In this document: positions 9,752 through 16,877 of the stretch, one piece after another | How positions within the stretch are numbered: position 1 is the first letter of the stretch | How the letters are laid out: the number at the start of each line of letters is the position of its first letter | From: Nitrososphaerota archaeon | Lineage (GTDB): Archaea; Thermoproteota; Nitrososphaeria; Nitrososphaerales; CADDZS01 | DNA: 27,739 nt | Reading direction: 5' to 3' | Assembly: GCA_027314685.1 (NCBI GenBank) | Contig: DAHVAI010000337.1 | Coordinates: 1 to 27,739, forward strand | Translations under genes and position numbers: made by a program | The notes under the pieces: generated by a model | The model's database searches: none | Told to the model about the DNA's origin: nothing | What the model saw: only the letters and a program-made list of their open reading frames with translations

Positions 9752-10525
9752 TTATGGATGAGAGCTAGTGCTTACTGTTACTGAGTGTGTGGGAGTCGTA
9801 ATGGTAGTTTGTGATCCGTTAGCTGCAGATGTATGAGGCTGTGCCGTTGCCGAAGGTATCAATGTGTAGGATCCGTTCGCACTGGTTACAGTAGGACTAA
9901 TGTCGACAAGAAGTCCAGAAGTTGTATTCGGTCTGACGTTTACACCACCAGTTATTACAGATTGCACCTTTCCGCTTGGAACGCTGGCCGTGTGGTTGGT
10001 CAGTACACCCAAACTGCTATTCGCGGTCACGACAGCAGCGGTCACGTTGAACCGGACAATGTTGTAGGTTCCGTTCGGAAGCGATACAGACCCGAGAATT
10101 GTGCTTGCGTTGACGATGCTGGTCAGGTTGAGTGTTCCGCTGGATGTCACGTTGTACCATCCGGAATTATTTCCAGCGTTAGAAATGTGAACTTCTATCG
10201 CTGAATAGTTGACGTACACATCAACTACGTCTGCTGGAACATGAGGCGGATCAATCATGCTAAGTTGCAAGATTCCGGTTGAACCAGATGTGCCGCCAGT
10301 TCCATAGCTGCTTGTGCTTGAAGTTGTTTGACCCGTGGTACTTGATGCTTGGCCCGTTGTAGTGGAGCTATTGACTCCCGGGCCAATCGTACTAGTGCTA
10401 CTGACGACGCTCGTATTTGTGCTCTTATTTAAGTCACCGAATGCATACATTCCTGCTACTATGAGGCCGATAGCTACTATCACGCCGACTACGCCTCCGA
10501 TCATTGTTTTGCGAGATATGCTCAT
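9752..10525 (-). CDS. DUF4382-like surface protein with N-terminal membrane anchor
   Basis: The 257-residue protein begins with a positively charged end and one strong hydrophobic helix (about residues 8-30), then a Ser/Thr/Gly-rich linker (about 33-84). The beta-rich domain (about 85-215) has the DUF4382 pattern: LQLSMIDPPHVPADVVDVYV, a Gly-Trp turn in NNSGWYNVTSSGTLNLTSIV, LPNGTYNIVRFNV, and a late VDISPTV strand. Many N-x-S/T sites point to a glycosylated extracellular domain. ATG start with a clear ribosome site GAGGAG (10533-10540) 7 nt away, unlike the leaderless genes nearby. It is divergent from the winged-helix gene at 10694. A paralogue is at 13785-15131. Function unknown; a lipoprotein-like or pilus-associated surface role is only a guess. 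Confidence 0.82.
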   Translation of the reverse strand: MSISRKTMIGGVVGVIVAIGLIVAGMYAFGDLNKSTNTSVVSSTSTIGPGVNSSTTTGQASSTTGQTTSSTSSYGTGGTSGSTGILQLSMIDPPHVPADVVDVYVNYSAIEVHISNAGNNSGWYNVTSSGTLNLTSIVNASTILGSVSLPNGTYNIVRFNVTAAVVTANSSLGVLTNHTASVPSGKVQSVITGGVNVRPNTTSGLLVDISPTVTSANGSYTLIPSATAQPHTSAANGSQTTITTPTHSVTVSTSSHP

Positions 10526-10575
10526 TATTTATCTCTCCTCGTAGATAAAGAACTGAGTCCTCTTAATGGAACGCT

Positions 10576-10594
10576 TTTTTGCTAAAAGCAAAAA
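10576..10594. promoter_or_regulatory. Palindrome TTTTTGCT-AAA-AGCAAAAA in the divergent intergenic region
   Basis: An 8-bp perfect inverted repeat about 50 nt upstream of the DUF4382-like gene. It shares the 13-nt core TTGCTAAAAGCAA with the hairpin after that gene's stop. No gene ends here, so a terminator role is unlikely; an operator for the neighbouring winged-helix protein is possible. Confidence 0.4.
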
Positions 10595-10693
10595 TCGTTG
10601 TACAGTCAGATCTGTATTGAAACAGCCTACTCGAAAGCGATTTCAGGACTGTACTCCTGATCCATGTCTCGCAAGATTCAGTTATAGGTCGTT

Positions 10694-11224
10694 GTGGATA
10701 TATATCCAGCTTTGAAATACACCCCGCCATCGCATTTGTCTGAAAGATCCAAAAATTCATCATCTCCGTCAGGTGCATCACCGAACATCGATCCAAGGTT
10801 TTCGCTCAAAGGGAATACTTTGCGGGTTTACATGCACATTCTAAAAAATAAAAACAGCGATTTGATTGGCGTGAGAGAAATACAGAGAGATCTTAATCTT
10901 TCTAGCCCAACTCTTTCACGATATCATCTTGAAAAGCTACATGACATGGGTCTCTTGGGTAAAAGTGATGATGGGAGCTATTCACTCTTAAAGGAAGTGA
11001 AGGTTGACGTATTGCAACCTTTCATCACTCTTGGCACCTTCATAATTCCGAGGCTCTTCGCCTATGCGGTGATGATTTCTATTTTGTTCGCCTATATGGT
11101 TGCAGTAGTGATACCGTCTGGCAATCTGACCGAGCTAGAATTCTTTGCAATAGTTGTAGGCATCCTTTCTTTGTCCGCGCTTTGGTATGAAACATTGCGC
11201 TCTTGGAGAAATTCGCCCCAATGA
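10694..11224 (+). CDS. Membrane-anchored winged-helix (ArsR-like) transcription regulator
   Basis: About 176 residues. A winged-helix DNA-binding domain spans roughly 40-100: YMHILKNKNSDLIGVREIQ (helices 1-2), LSSPTLSRYHLEKLHDMGLL (recognition helix and following), then DDGSYSLL (wing). Two hydrophobic helices follow (about 113-140 and 145-165), so the regulator is tethered to the membrane with HTH in the cytoplasm, a layout seen often in archaea. The longest start is GTG at 10694. However, GATATATATCC (10696-10706) inside this leader is a strong TATA-like element, and the in-frame TTG at 10736 lies about 36 nt downstream, so the real start may be 10736. It is divergent from the DUF4382-like gene and may control it in response to an envelope signal (inference). 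Confidence 0.75.
   Translation: MDIYPALKYTPPSHLSERSKNSSSPSGASPNIDPRFSLKGNTLRVYMHILKNKNSDLIGVREIQRDLNLSSPTLSRYHLEKLHDMGLLGKSDDGSYSLLKEVKVDVLQPFITLGTFIIPRLFAYAVMISILFAYMVAVVIPSGNLTELEFFAIVVGILSLSALWYETLRSWRNSPQ
10696..10706 (+). promoter_or_regulatory. TATA-like element for the winged-helix gene
   Basis: The palindromic GATATATATCC just upstream of, or inside, the longest reading frame is the best box A in this stretch. If it is used, translation should begin downstream, most likely at TTG 10736. Confidence 0.45.
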
Positions 11225-11427
11225 AGTAACTTCTCCACGGCGGATGCAAATAAACATGATTTGAAAAACGTCCAATTACATCATCGTGCTTCCATTCCCA
11301 ACCGTACAGCTTTTTTCTCTTTGACACATGAGCGTGTTACTCGAAAAAATCTATTGTACGCTTGGTAAAACTACGTAGAACTATAAACTGCCTTCTGTAA
11401 CTTGCTCTCTAAGAGATGAAATAGTAA

Positions 11428-11721
11428 ATGGTCTCAATACTAGGACTGGGAATACTGGGATCTATAGCAGGAATTGGAGCTACCTCGGTAGCCACCGGGA
11501 ATGCGAGTGCAGCCATAGATGCAGCGAAACAGGTTGCGCCCCACGGGCTTCAGATAGCGTATTCACATGTCCCGTCTTGGACGCATGCCTATAAAGTCCT
11601 GCAGGAACATCTTTCGAGCTATGCCCAAAATGGAATGGTTGGCGGAAGTGGCACAGCGGGCGTCGGAACAGTTTTGAAGAAAGCGTTGGGACATGCGGGC
11701 AAAGCTCTCTTACATCACTAG
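11428..11721 (+). CDS. Small Gly/Ala-rich hypothetical protein with hydrophobic N-terminus
   Basis: The 97-residue protein starts with ATG, preceded by GAGATGA (about 8 nt spacing) and a TATA-like ACTATAAAC (near 11380-11388) about 43 nt upstream. These two signals support expression. Residues 4-30 (ILGLGILGSIAGIGATSVAT) form a glycine-zipper-like hydrophobic helix. The middle is amphipathic with several His and Tyr residues, and the C-terminus is again Gly-rich then Lys/His-rich (LKKALGHAGKALLHH). No family is recognised. The form is reminiscent of small secreted or membrane-active peptides (bacteriocin- or holin-like), but nothing in the context proves that. Confidence 0.55.
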   Translation: MVSILGLGILGSIAGIGATSVATGNASAAIDAAKQVAPHGLQIAYSHVPSWTHAYKVLQEHLSSYAQNGMVGGSGTAGVGTVLKKALGHAGKALLHH

Positions 11722-11900
11722 ATAGACTCTGTTGACTGGAGCAAAGATTTCGTCGTACATTTTTCTGCGCATGGCAGAGGGAAAGATACTCATAAACGTA
11801 ACCAAACCGTCAGAAATCGATAAGGTGTTGTCGGAATACTCAAACAGCTCACAAATATCCTTCTCATATGTGCCTTCTTCCAAACCGGAGTAATGGGCAC
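11722..11900. other. Spacer with a 40-codon open frame (ATG 11771 to TAA 11893)
   Basis: A frame from ATG 11771 encodes 40 residues beginning MAEGKILINVTKPSEIDKVL. It reads like genuine protein sequence but is too short to assign, and may be the remnant of a larger gene. Its TAA overlaps an ATG (TAATG at 11891-11895), but the frame after that ATG is antisense to the HicA remnant. Confidence 0.3.
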
Positions 11901-12086
11901 GGAAGCTGGAAAGATGGTGAAGAAAGTGCTGTTGAAGGATTCAACCATGCCACCTAAGATGCTAACCATTTTCGAATTTCTTGAGCGAACGTGCCTTCCC
12001 TTCTGCCTAACAATCTTGAATCCCGCCTTGTCTAGCGCTTTGATAACCTCTTTGCCCGAAACGGCAGAAGTCTCTAGCTCAAAGAT
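11901..12086 (-). pseudogene. hicA: HicA toxin remnant
   Basis: Read on the minus strand, the frame gives VSGKEVIKALDKAGFKIV then RQKGRHVRSRN (clear match 11961-12071). This is the N-terminal signature of HicA mRNA interferases, including the catalytic-type His in the QKG(S/R)H motif. After about 35 residues the similarity fades: the expected (V)P(N)H-x-E-(I/L)-x-x-G-T-L helix is replaced by LGGMVESFNSTFFTIF. No ATG, GTG or TTG is available in frame after the preceding TAG, so the gene lacks a start as well as a proper C-terminus. It lies directly after a HicB remnant, the normal order of many hicBA operons. Function lost. Confidence 0.62.
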
Positions 12087-12309
12087 CTATACAGTCACTT
12101 CGATGATCTATCTATTTCCGATTTTTTCAATTCAGAATGTTTCTGGGTTCTAGATGTTATTGTATGACTTCCTTGATATTCCGAAGTGCTTCGGCTTTGC
12201 TGTCTCCGTCGCTTTTGTATCCTGGAGGAGAAGGTGCGTACACAGCGTATCCGCCCTCATGTTGAGGATTTTCCAGATTCATGATCAGAATACAAACACA
12301 CTTTCTGAC
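12087..12309 (-). pseudogene. hicB: HicB antitoxin remnant
   Basis: The minus-strand frame from ATG 12282 reads EGGYAVYAPSPPGYKSDGDS then KAEALRNIKEVIQ. This is the classic HicB core (GGY-x-x-x-x-P-x-(L)PG-x-x-(S)-x-GD-(T)-x-x-EA-x-x-NI-x-E-(A)I). A TAA (12157-12159) then cuts the frame before HLEPRN, and a TGA follows at 12127-12129. The expected C-terminal end (IIEVTV, TAG at 12087-12089) is in another frame, so at least one frameshift lies between. Nine codons ahead of the ATG (RKCVCILI) also fit the HicB N-terminal strand, with GTC where a start codon would be. With the adjoining HicA remnant this is a dead toxin-antitoxin module transcribed divergently from the gene at 12376. Confidence 0.66.
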
Positions 12310-12342
12310 TCTGCTTGTTTGGTCATATCACTTCCATTAAGA

Positions 12343-12350
12343 TTTTAATA
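12343..12350 (+). promoter_or_regulatory. TATA-like box TTTTAATA for the gene at 12376
   Basis: Centred about 29 nt before the TTG start at 12376, the spacing expected for a leaderless archaeal transcript. Confidence 0.55.
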
Positions 12351-12375
12351 TCGTAATCGTAAGAGCGCAACTGAA

Positions 12376-13464
12376 TTGGCAACCATCACGGAATCAAAAG
12401 CCGGTAAGAAGATCGAGGACTATGATTTGCGTAATTATCCCGACTACCTACCCGGAAAACCACCACAGACTGACGTTTTGCATGGAATCGGCTATCTGGA
12501 TGAAATGGAAAGGATGTGGGGAAAGAAATGGGGCTGCCAAGGAATAGGCAGACTGAGAGAAGTAGGACTCTCTAGACCCATGGAGATTGAGGCAAATCCA
12601 CTCTGGGCAAAGGATCCCAAATTCTTCCTCCTGAGGCAGGGCCTAATGGACCAAAAGGCCTTCGAGGCCCTCAGGGAGCAGCACGAAGTTTATGCTAAAA
12701 TACTCCAAGAAAACGGCGTGAAAATAAACTGGATCGAATTTGATGAAACTATGGGTCCGTACGGCCCAATGCGAAAGCTGTACGTCGCGAAATTCTGTTG
12801 CGTCGTCCGTGGGGGTGCGATTATTGGGAGAGCTGGTCAGTCTTCATACAGGAGAGGATGGGAGCCGCACTTGCTAAAGTTCTTTGCAAAGATAGGTTGC
12901 CCGGTACTGATGTCGATCAACGGTCACGGAATCTACGAGACTGGAGTCATAGTCCCAATCGCTGAAGACGTGCTTTTGGGGTACAACTCTTGCTCTGCAA
13001 ACCAGGAAGCTCTAGAGCAGATTCAGCCGGTTCTTACTAGAGCAGGCGTGAAGGAGTTCCACACCGCGTATATGCCGACGCTGACAGAATCATTCGCCCC
13101 CTGGTCAGAGTTTCACATCGACATGTGCGTAGCTCCTGTAGATCTTGGCCTAGCCTTGGTCTACCCCGCATGCCTTGACTACCAGACCTACTCCTGGCTA
13201 AAGAGCAAACATTTCAGGTTGATAGAGATCCCCGAAGACGAGCAGAAGAGCTGCGCTCCTGCAAACTGCGTGCTACTAAAGCCCGGCAAGGTGATAATGT
13301 CCTCAGCTGCGAAGAACACAATCAAGGCGCTAAGGAAGGAAGGGATTGATGTCATAGAGTTGGACACTTCGGGGATTTCAAGAGGCGGCACAAACGGAAT
13401 CTCGTGCATGACACTCCACCTCATGAGAGACCAGGGACCCAACTTAGAAGAAATCAGTCGCTAG
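12376..13464 (+). CDS. Arginine deiminase/amidinotransferase-superfamily protein, divergent
   Basis: The 362-residue protein has the guanidine-modifying superfamily layout. The likely catalytic His is in FHIDM (H247, with D249), and the nucleophilic Cys is in GGTNGISCMTLHL (C344), equivalent to the GGG-I-H-C-x-T motif of arginine deiminases and dimethylargininases. The central Glu motif, usually EGGD, appears as GIYETGV (E188), and the Arg-Thr-Asn strand after it is replaced by NSCSAN. The early FTRD-type substrate loop is also changed (KLYVAKFCCVV, 134-144), so the substrate probably differs from free arginine. Enzymes of this family cleave or transfer the guanidino carbon through a Cys-amidino intermediate in the cytoplasm. 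TTG start with a TATA-like box 29 nt upstream; monocistronic by spacing. Codon use looks more regular and GC-rich than the decayed genes beside it, fitting a conserved core gene. Confidence 0.82.
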   Translation: MATITESKAGKKIEDYDLRNYPDYLPGKPPQTDVLHGIGYLDEMERMWGKKWGCQGIGRLREVGLSRPMEIEANPLWAKDPKFFLLRQGLMDQKAFEALREQHEVYAKILQENGVKINWIEFDETMGPYGPMRKLYVAKFCCVVRGGAIIGRAGQSSYRRGWEPHLLKFFAKIGCPVLMSINGHGIYETGVIVPIAEDVLLGYNSCSANQEALEQIQPVLTRAGVKEFHTAYMPTLTESFAPWSEFHIDMCVAPVDLGLALVYPACLDYQTYSWLKSKHFRLIEIPEDEQKSCAPANCVLLKPGKVIMSSAAKNTIKALRKEGIDVIELDTSGISRGGTNGISCMTLHLMRDQGPNLEEISR

Positions 13465-13784
13465 CAAGATAATAGGTACTCTAGTGACGCGCGAATTCGA
13501 AAAACTCCAAAGCAGTCTCTTTTGCGATTGGGCCAAAGTGCCTATTGTCAAGAATCAAGAATATTAAGATCGCTTTACAGCCACAATCATACTATCTCTT
13601 CTGCGAACTGTCGCTATCGACTTCGGATATACCCATTCGTTTCGAATGCAGTCCGGGTACGTACTTGCGATCCACGAAGCGTATTCAAACCAACCGTTCT
13701 AAAAGTAGAATCTCAACAGAGTGCTAATTTCAAGACATAGAATCATATTGCCCTATTTCTGCGTGGTGTCTAGTGAAATAAAGT
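13465..13784. other. Non-coding spacer upstream of the second DUF4382-like gene
   Basis: Only short overlapping open frames in low-confidence contexts occur here, and none looks like a protein. A weak TATA-like ATCATATT (about 13742-13749) lies about 39 nt before the ATG at 13785. No RNA gene was recognised. Confidence 0.45.
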
Positions 13785-15131
13785 ATGTCCGAATTCAAAG
13801 GAAAGATACTCGTCGGGGCCGCGCTGGCCATCATTGTAGCAGTTGGCCTAGCAGGAGCGACGATGTTGTTGACTCCTCAATCAGGAAGTTCAACTTCACA
13901 TAGTCAGCAGTCCAGTACTACTCAAGTCCTCAGTGGACAATCAGTCATTGTCGTTCAACTGACCGATCCGCCAATAGTCCCTGTGGGAACAACGGCCTTG
14001 AATCTCACATATTCGGGAATCAGCTTACTTGCCTCAGAGCCAGTCACGAATACTTTTACGACTACATCATTGAGTTCAAGTGATTCGGTCACAAGTACAT
14101 TTACTTCAACAGTGAGCTCGATAAAGAGCGGGGTCATGAGTCAGCCAGAGTCCATCTCGACTGGACAGTCAGGAACAGTAAACCTCCTTAAGCTCCAGAA
14201 TATCTCGGAGACTTTGGCTTCTGCAAATCTTCCCAATGGTTCAACAATTTACTCTGTCAACTTTGACGTATCGAGTATCAACATTGCAATCAACGGCTCA
14301 ACGTATGCCGTGACTCTCGCAACGGGAAGTAGCACGCTCCTAGTCACTCTCGCTAGACCAGTAACACTCCAAGGAACGAGTGCTATGCTTGTTGATCTTA
14401 CACCCACCATAGTCAACACTACCTCTGGCTATCAGATGATTCCATCCGCCGTAGGGATAGTTAGATCTAACGTTAGCGGACAAGAGCAGCACATTGGTCA
14501 CGAGCAATCTCTCACAAACAAAGACAATCAAGAAATCAATCAAGCGATGGGACAAGCAAACGCTAGTCTGCTTTCTCTTTCTGTCTCAGGCAACGTAACT
14601 ACTTTGAAGATCTTAATTAACAATACTGGCAACGCCAATATCAGCCTAGTCGCAATAGGGGTTCAGGGCAACCTTACGACACAAATTCCTTCGTGCGGCC
14701 AACCTAGCAGCACAACATCGAATACTAGAGGACAAGATCAAACGTCTGACCACCAACACTGCGGAAGAGATTTCGGTCCTCAAGAACTGGTGTTCTTTCC
14801 CAATTCGACGCTCAGTGCAGCATCAGGCTCATCCAGTTGCGAAACTGGCACCATGGGTCTAAGCTTTGGCGGTGTGGGTGAGCATAGCGACAACAGCAGT
14901 AATCATCTACAGCTATCTCCAGATCAGTGTGTAGTTCTGACGTTTTCTGGCACAATATCCTACGGAAACCAAGCATTTGTCGTAGTTCCTTCTACTGCGT
15001 CAGGTCAGCAGTATATGGTACATGTGATTGCAACAGACAACGCCCAGATAATGCTAAACTGCACATTGCCTGTCACATCTACAAGTTGCACGCCTCTAAA
15101 CAATCATGACCAGAACAACGGCGGAGACTAA
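13785..15131 (+). CDS. Second DUF4382-like surface protein, long Cys-containing form
   Basis: The 448-residue protein begins with a charged start and one hydrophobic helix (about residues 7-29), followed by a short S/T/Q linker. The DUF4382-like domain runs about 52-230: VIVVQLTDPPIVPVGTTALN, then LPNGSTIYSVNFDV in the middle and LVDLTPTIVNTTSGYQMIPS at the end, the same order as in the shorter paralogue at 9752-10525. A Ser/Thr loop is inserted after the first strands. The C-terminal half (about 250-448) is an added beta domain (LKILINNTGNANISLVAIGV looks CARDB/Ig-like) with about seven Cys residues and His/Gln-rich loops. It is secreted or anchored outside the cell with many N-glycosylation sequons. 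ATG start. A terminator-like hairpin follows 9 nt after the stop. Confidence 0.8.
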   Translation: MSEFKGKILVGAALAIIVAVGLAGATMLLTPQSGSSTSHSQQSSTTQVLSGQSVIVVQLTDPPIVPVGTTALNLTYSGISLLASEPVTNTFTTTSLSSSDSVTSTFTSTVSSIKSGVMSQPESISTGQSGTVNLLKLQNISETLASANLPNGSTIYSVNFDVSSINIAINGSTYAVTLATGSSTLLVTLARPVTLQGTSAMLVDLTPTIVNTTSGYQMIPSAVGIVRSNVSGQEQHIGHEQSLTNKDNQEINQAMGQANASLLSLSVSGNVTTLKILINNTGNANISLVAIGVQGNLTTQIPSCGQPSSTTSNTRGQDQTSDHQHCGRDFGPQELVFFPNSTLSAASGSSSCETGTMGLSFGGVGEHSDNSSNHLQLSPDQCVVLTFSGTISYGNQAFVVVPSTASGQQYMVHVIATDNAQIMLNCTLPVTSTSCTPLNNHDQNNGGD

Positions 15132-15139
15132 ACAGGACT

Positions 15140-15170
15140 GTGATCCTGTGCACTTTGTGTGCAGGATCAC
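15140..15170 (+). terminator. Hairpin GTGATCCTG...CAGGATCAC after the DUF4382-like gene
   Basis: A 9-bp perfect stem (15140-15148 with 15162-15170) has CAC/GTG pairing possible inside the loop. It is followed by the pyrimidine-rich TCTCCTACCTTTCCTTTTTG. It begins 9 nt after the stop of the upstream gene. Confidence 0.6.
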
Positions 15171-15381
15171 TCTCCTACCTTTCCTTTTTGTGAATGAGCG
15201 TCAAGAGAAACCACCCAAACAGGACTTTTCAGTTACACCAAAACGAAGGAATTTGAAGACTACGCCACTCAAATTAGTTCGATTCTTGTCAACATAGACA
15301 GGAACACGTTCGCGACAAGTAATCAAGTTGAAATAGTCAGTTAGCAATAATCCTAATCTCATTATCTTCAGGGTAGAATCA

Positions 15382-16260
15382 TCAAAGTACCAATGAGCCG
15401 ATTAGGAACGCACCCTGGAGCAAAAAGTGAAGGTAGACCATCTTCTTCTGACTCGTTCTGACAGCCGCATAGTTCACCTCGGTCGACCTGAGTGGGGCGA
15501 GCAAGCGAATCGACCATGCAGCTATCAGGGAAAGAATGCCGATAGCTAGAACATTGAAGTTCAGCGTCTCGTAAAAAACCAGAGCGGCTACAGCCGGAAT
15601 TATGCTGGTCACAATTGAAAGCTTGATCGTTTTTTCAGCACCAATCACAATCGGTATGGTCCGTCGGCGTTGCGCTTTGTCGCCGATATAATCTGCAAGA
15701 TCATTCAATGGAGAGGTCGCAAAAGCGTAGATCACAAACATAGAGCTACAAAACACAAGGTCGATGTTCACTGTTCCCGACGCAACCCCGCCAAATAGGT
15801 TAGACAGAGCTCCACCGGCTGCTATCGTCAAGGTTTTAACTATGAATCGATCTTTGAAATTGAACGGCTTTACCGAGTAGACGATTCCCAATAGTATCTC
15901 GAAAGCAATTACCAGTACGGCCATCCATCCCAAGTAAAAGGCAATTCCCATGCCTACCACGTTGAGCAGCAATATCAGTGCGAGAATTTCATTCCTTGTC
16001 ACTCCCGTGAGAAGTGGTCTGGTTGGTGCGTTTATCCTATCAACTTCCAAGTCAAAGACGTCATTGAGCAAGTATATCGCGAGCGAAATTGAAAACGTCG
16101 CCAATGGGGCCAGGATTAGTACACCAGGAGCAAAGTGGCCGTGTGTTGCGATAATCACCCCAGCCAGGCTTGCAAACGTGTAAATTGTGGCCTTTTTTAA
16201 CCTGGACCTTATCAACTTGGCAGATTTCACAATAGGGTTGCGTAGTTCGCTTAACTGCAT
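15382..16260 (-). CDS. UbiA-superfamily membrane prenyltransferase
   Basis: The 292-residue protein has about eight to nine hydrophobic helices and both aspartate-rich motifs of UbiA enzymes: NDVFDLEVD (66-74, in the form ND-x-x-D-x-x-x-D, followed by R-x-N-x-x-x-RP) and a second DLADYIGD (187-194), followed by RRRTIPI. These bind the Mg-diphosphate of a prenyl donor. In archaea, relatives make digeranylgeranylglyceryl phosphate (membrane lipids), quinones or heme-type side chains. The acceptor cannot be decided from this sequence. ATG start; a TATA-like CTATATCG near 16303-16311 lies upstream on the minus strand. It is divergent from the gene at 16350. Confidence 0.9.
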   Translation of the reverse strand: MQLSELRNPIVKSAKLIRSRLKKATIYTFASLAGVIIATHGHFAPGVLILAPLATFSISLAIYLLNDVFDLEVDRINAPTRPLLTGVTRNEILALILLLNVVGMGIAFYLGWMAVLVIAFEILLGIVYSVKPFNFKDRFIVKTLTIAAGGALSNLFGGVASGTVNIDLVFCSSMFVIYAFATSPLNDLADYIGDKAQRRRTIPIVIGAEKTIKLSIVTSIIPAVAALVFYETLNFNVLAIGILSLIAAWSIRLLAPLRSTEVNYAAVRTSQKKMVYLHFLLQGAFLIGSLVL

Positions 16261-16349
16261 GGCAAGCTAAAGCCTTGGATAGCTCACTAATGTATCTTAT
16301 CCCGATATAGTTCGGCTAATCTGTACCACTTAAATCAGCAATTCTTGCA

Positions 16350-16877
16350 TTGGCCAACCAGGAAGGTTCGGGTATGAACGCCACACTTGATTCAACGACG
16401 GTCATTCGAAGCTACCCAGACCTAGCAAGAAATCTGTATTCGATGATATCGGCAGCGAAGAACGAAATCCATCTTGCCCCGAGATACTACGAACCCTCCA
16501 TCGGAAGTGTGTTACTGTCTAAATTTGCCGAGGGGTTGACTCTTAGAATCCTGGATTCAAATCCATCTGGGATAAGTTTCGAAGATCGCCTGCGAACCGT
16601 CGCTCAGCATGACACAAAAAACAGGGATCTCATTCTAAAGATACTTGCTACACCTAAGATTATTACAAGGGTCAACCGATTGGATTTCAGTTTCGCAGTG
16701 GTCGATGGCAGGCAATGCGGCTTTGAATTGGTGAATCCGACCAATCCTGACAACTTCACTCTTGCCCTGAAAGTGGACAGTCCAGACCTTGCAAAGGAGC
16801 TCATTCTAGTATTTGAGAGCATGGTCGCGTCTGCAGAACGGTCAAAACGTGTAACTACCCCGAAGAGTGCTACTTGA
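16350..16877 (+). CDS. TrmB-type effector-domain-like protein without an HTH
   Basis: The 175-residue soluble protein resembles the C-terminal half of TrmB-type archaeal regulators or the related PLD-like domain. An early helix-strand (YPDLARNLYSMISAAKNEIHLA), a middle strand LTLRILD, and a late FSFAVVDGRQCGFELVNPTN, then DLAKELILVFESMV, match the order in those domains. The winged helix expected in front is absent, so it may bind a partner or ligand rather than DNA. TTG start at 16350; the ATG at 16374 (MNATLDSTT) is a sound alternative. The stop overlaps the next gene's GTG by 11 nt, implying translational coupling. Assignment is by pattern, not by database. Confidence 0.58.
   Translation: MANQEGSGMNATLDSTTVIRSYPDLARNLYSMISAAKNEIHLAPRYYEPSIGSVLLSKFAEGLTLRILDSNPSGISFEDRLRTVAQHDTKNRDLILKILATPKIITRVNRLDFSFAVVDGRQCGFELVNPTNPDNFTLALKVDSPDLAKELILVFESMVASAERSKRVTTPKSAT

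Noticed and set aside
11893..12348. Plus-strand open frames of 86 and 64 codons
   Set aside because: They are antisense to clear HicA and HicB remnants, show no protein character of their own and lack convincing starts.
13522..13740. 72-codon frame before the second DUF4382-like gene
   Set aside because: Arg/Ser/Cys-rich translation typical of non-coding sequence, overlapped by another frame, no start signal.
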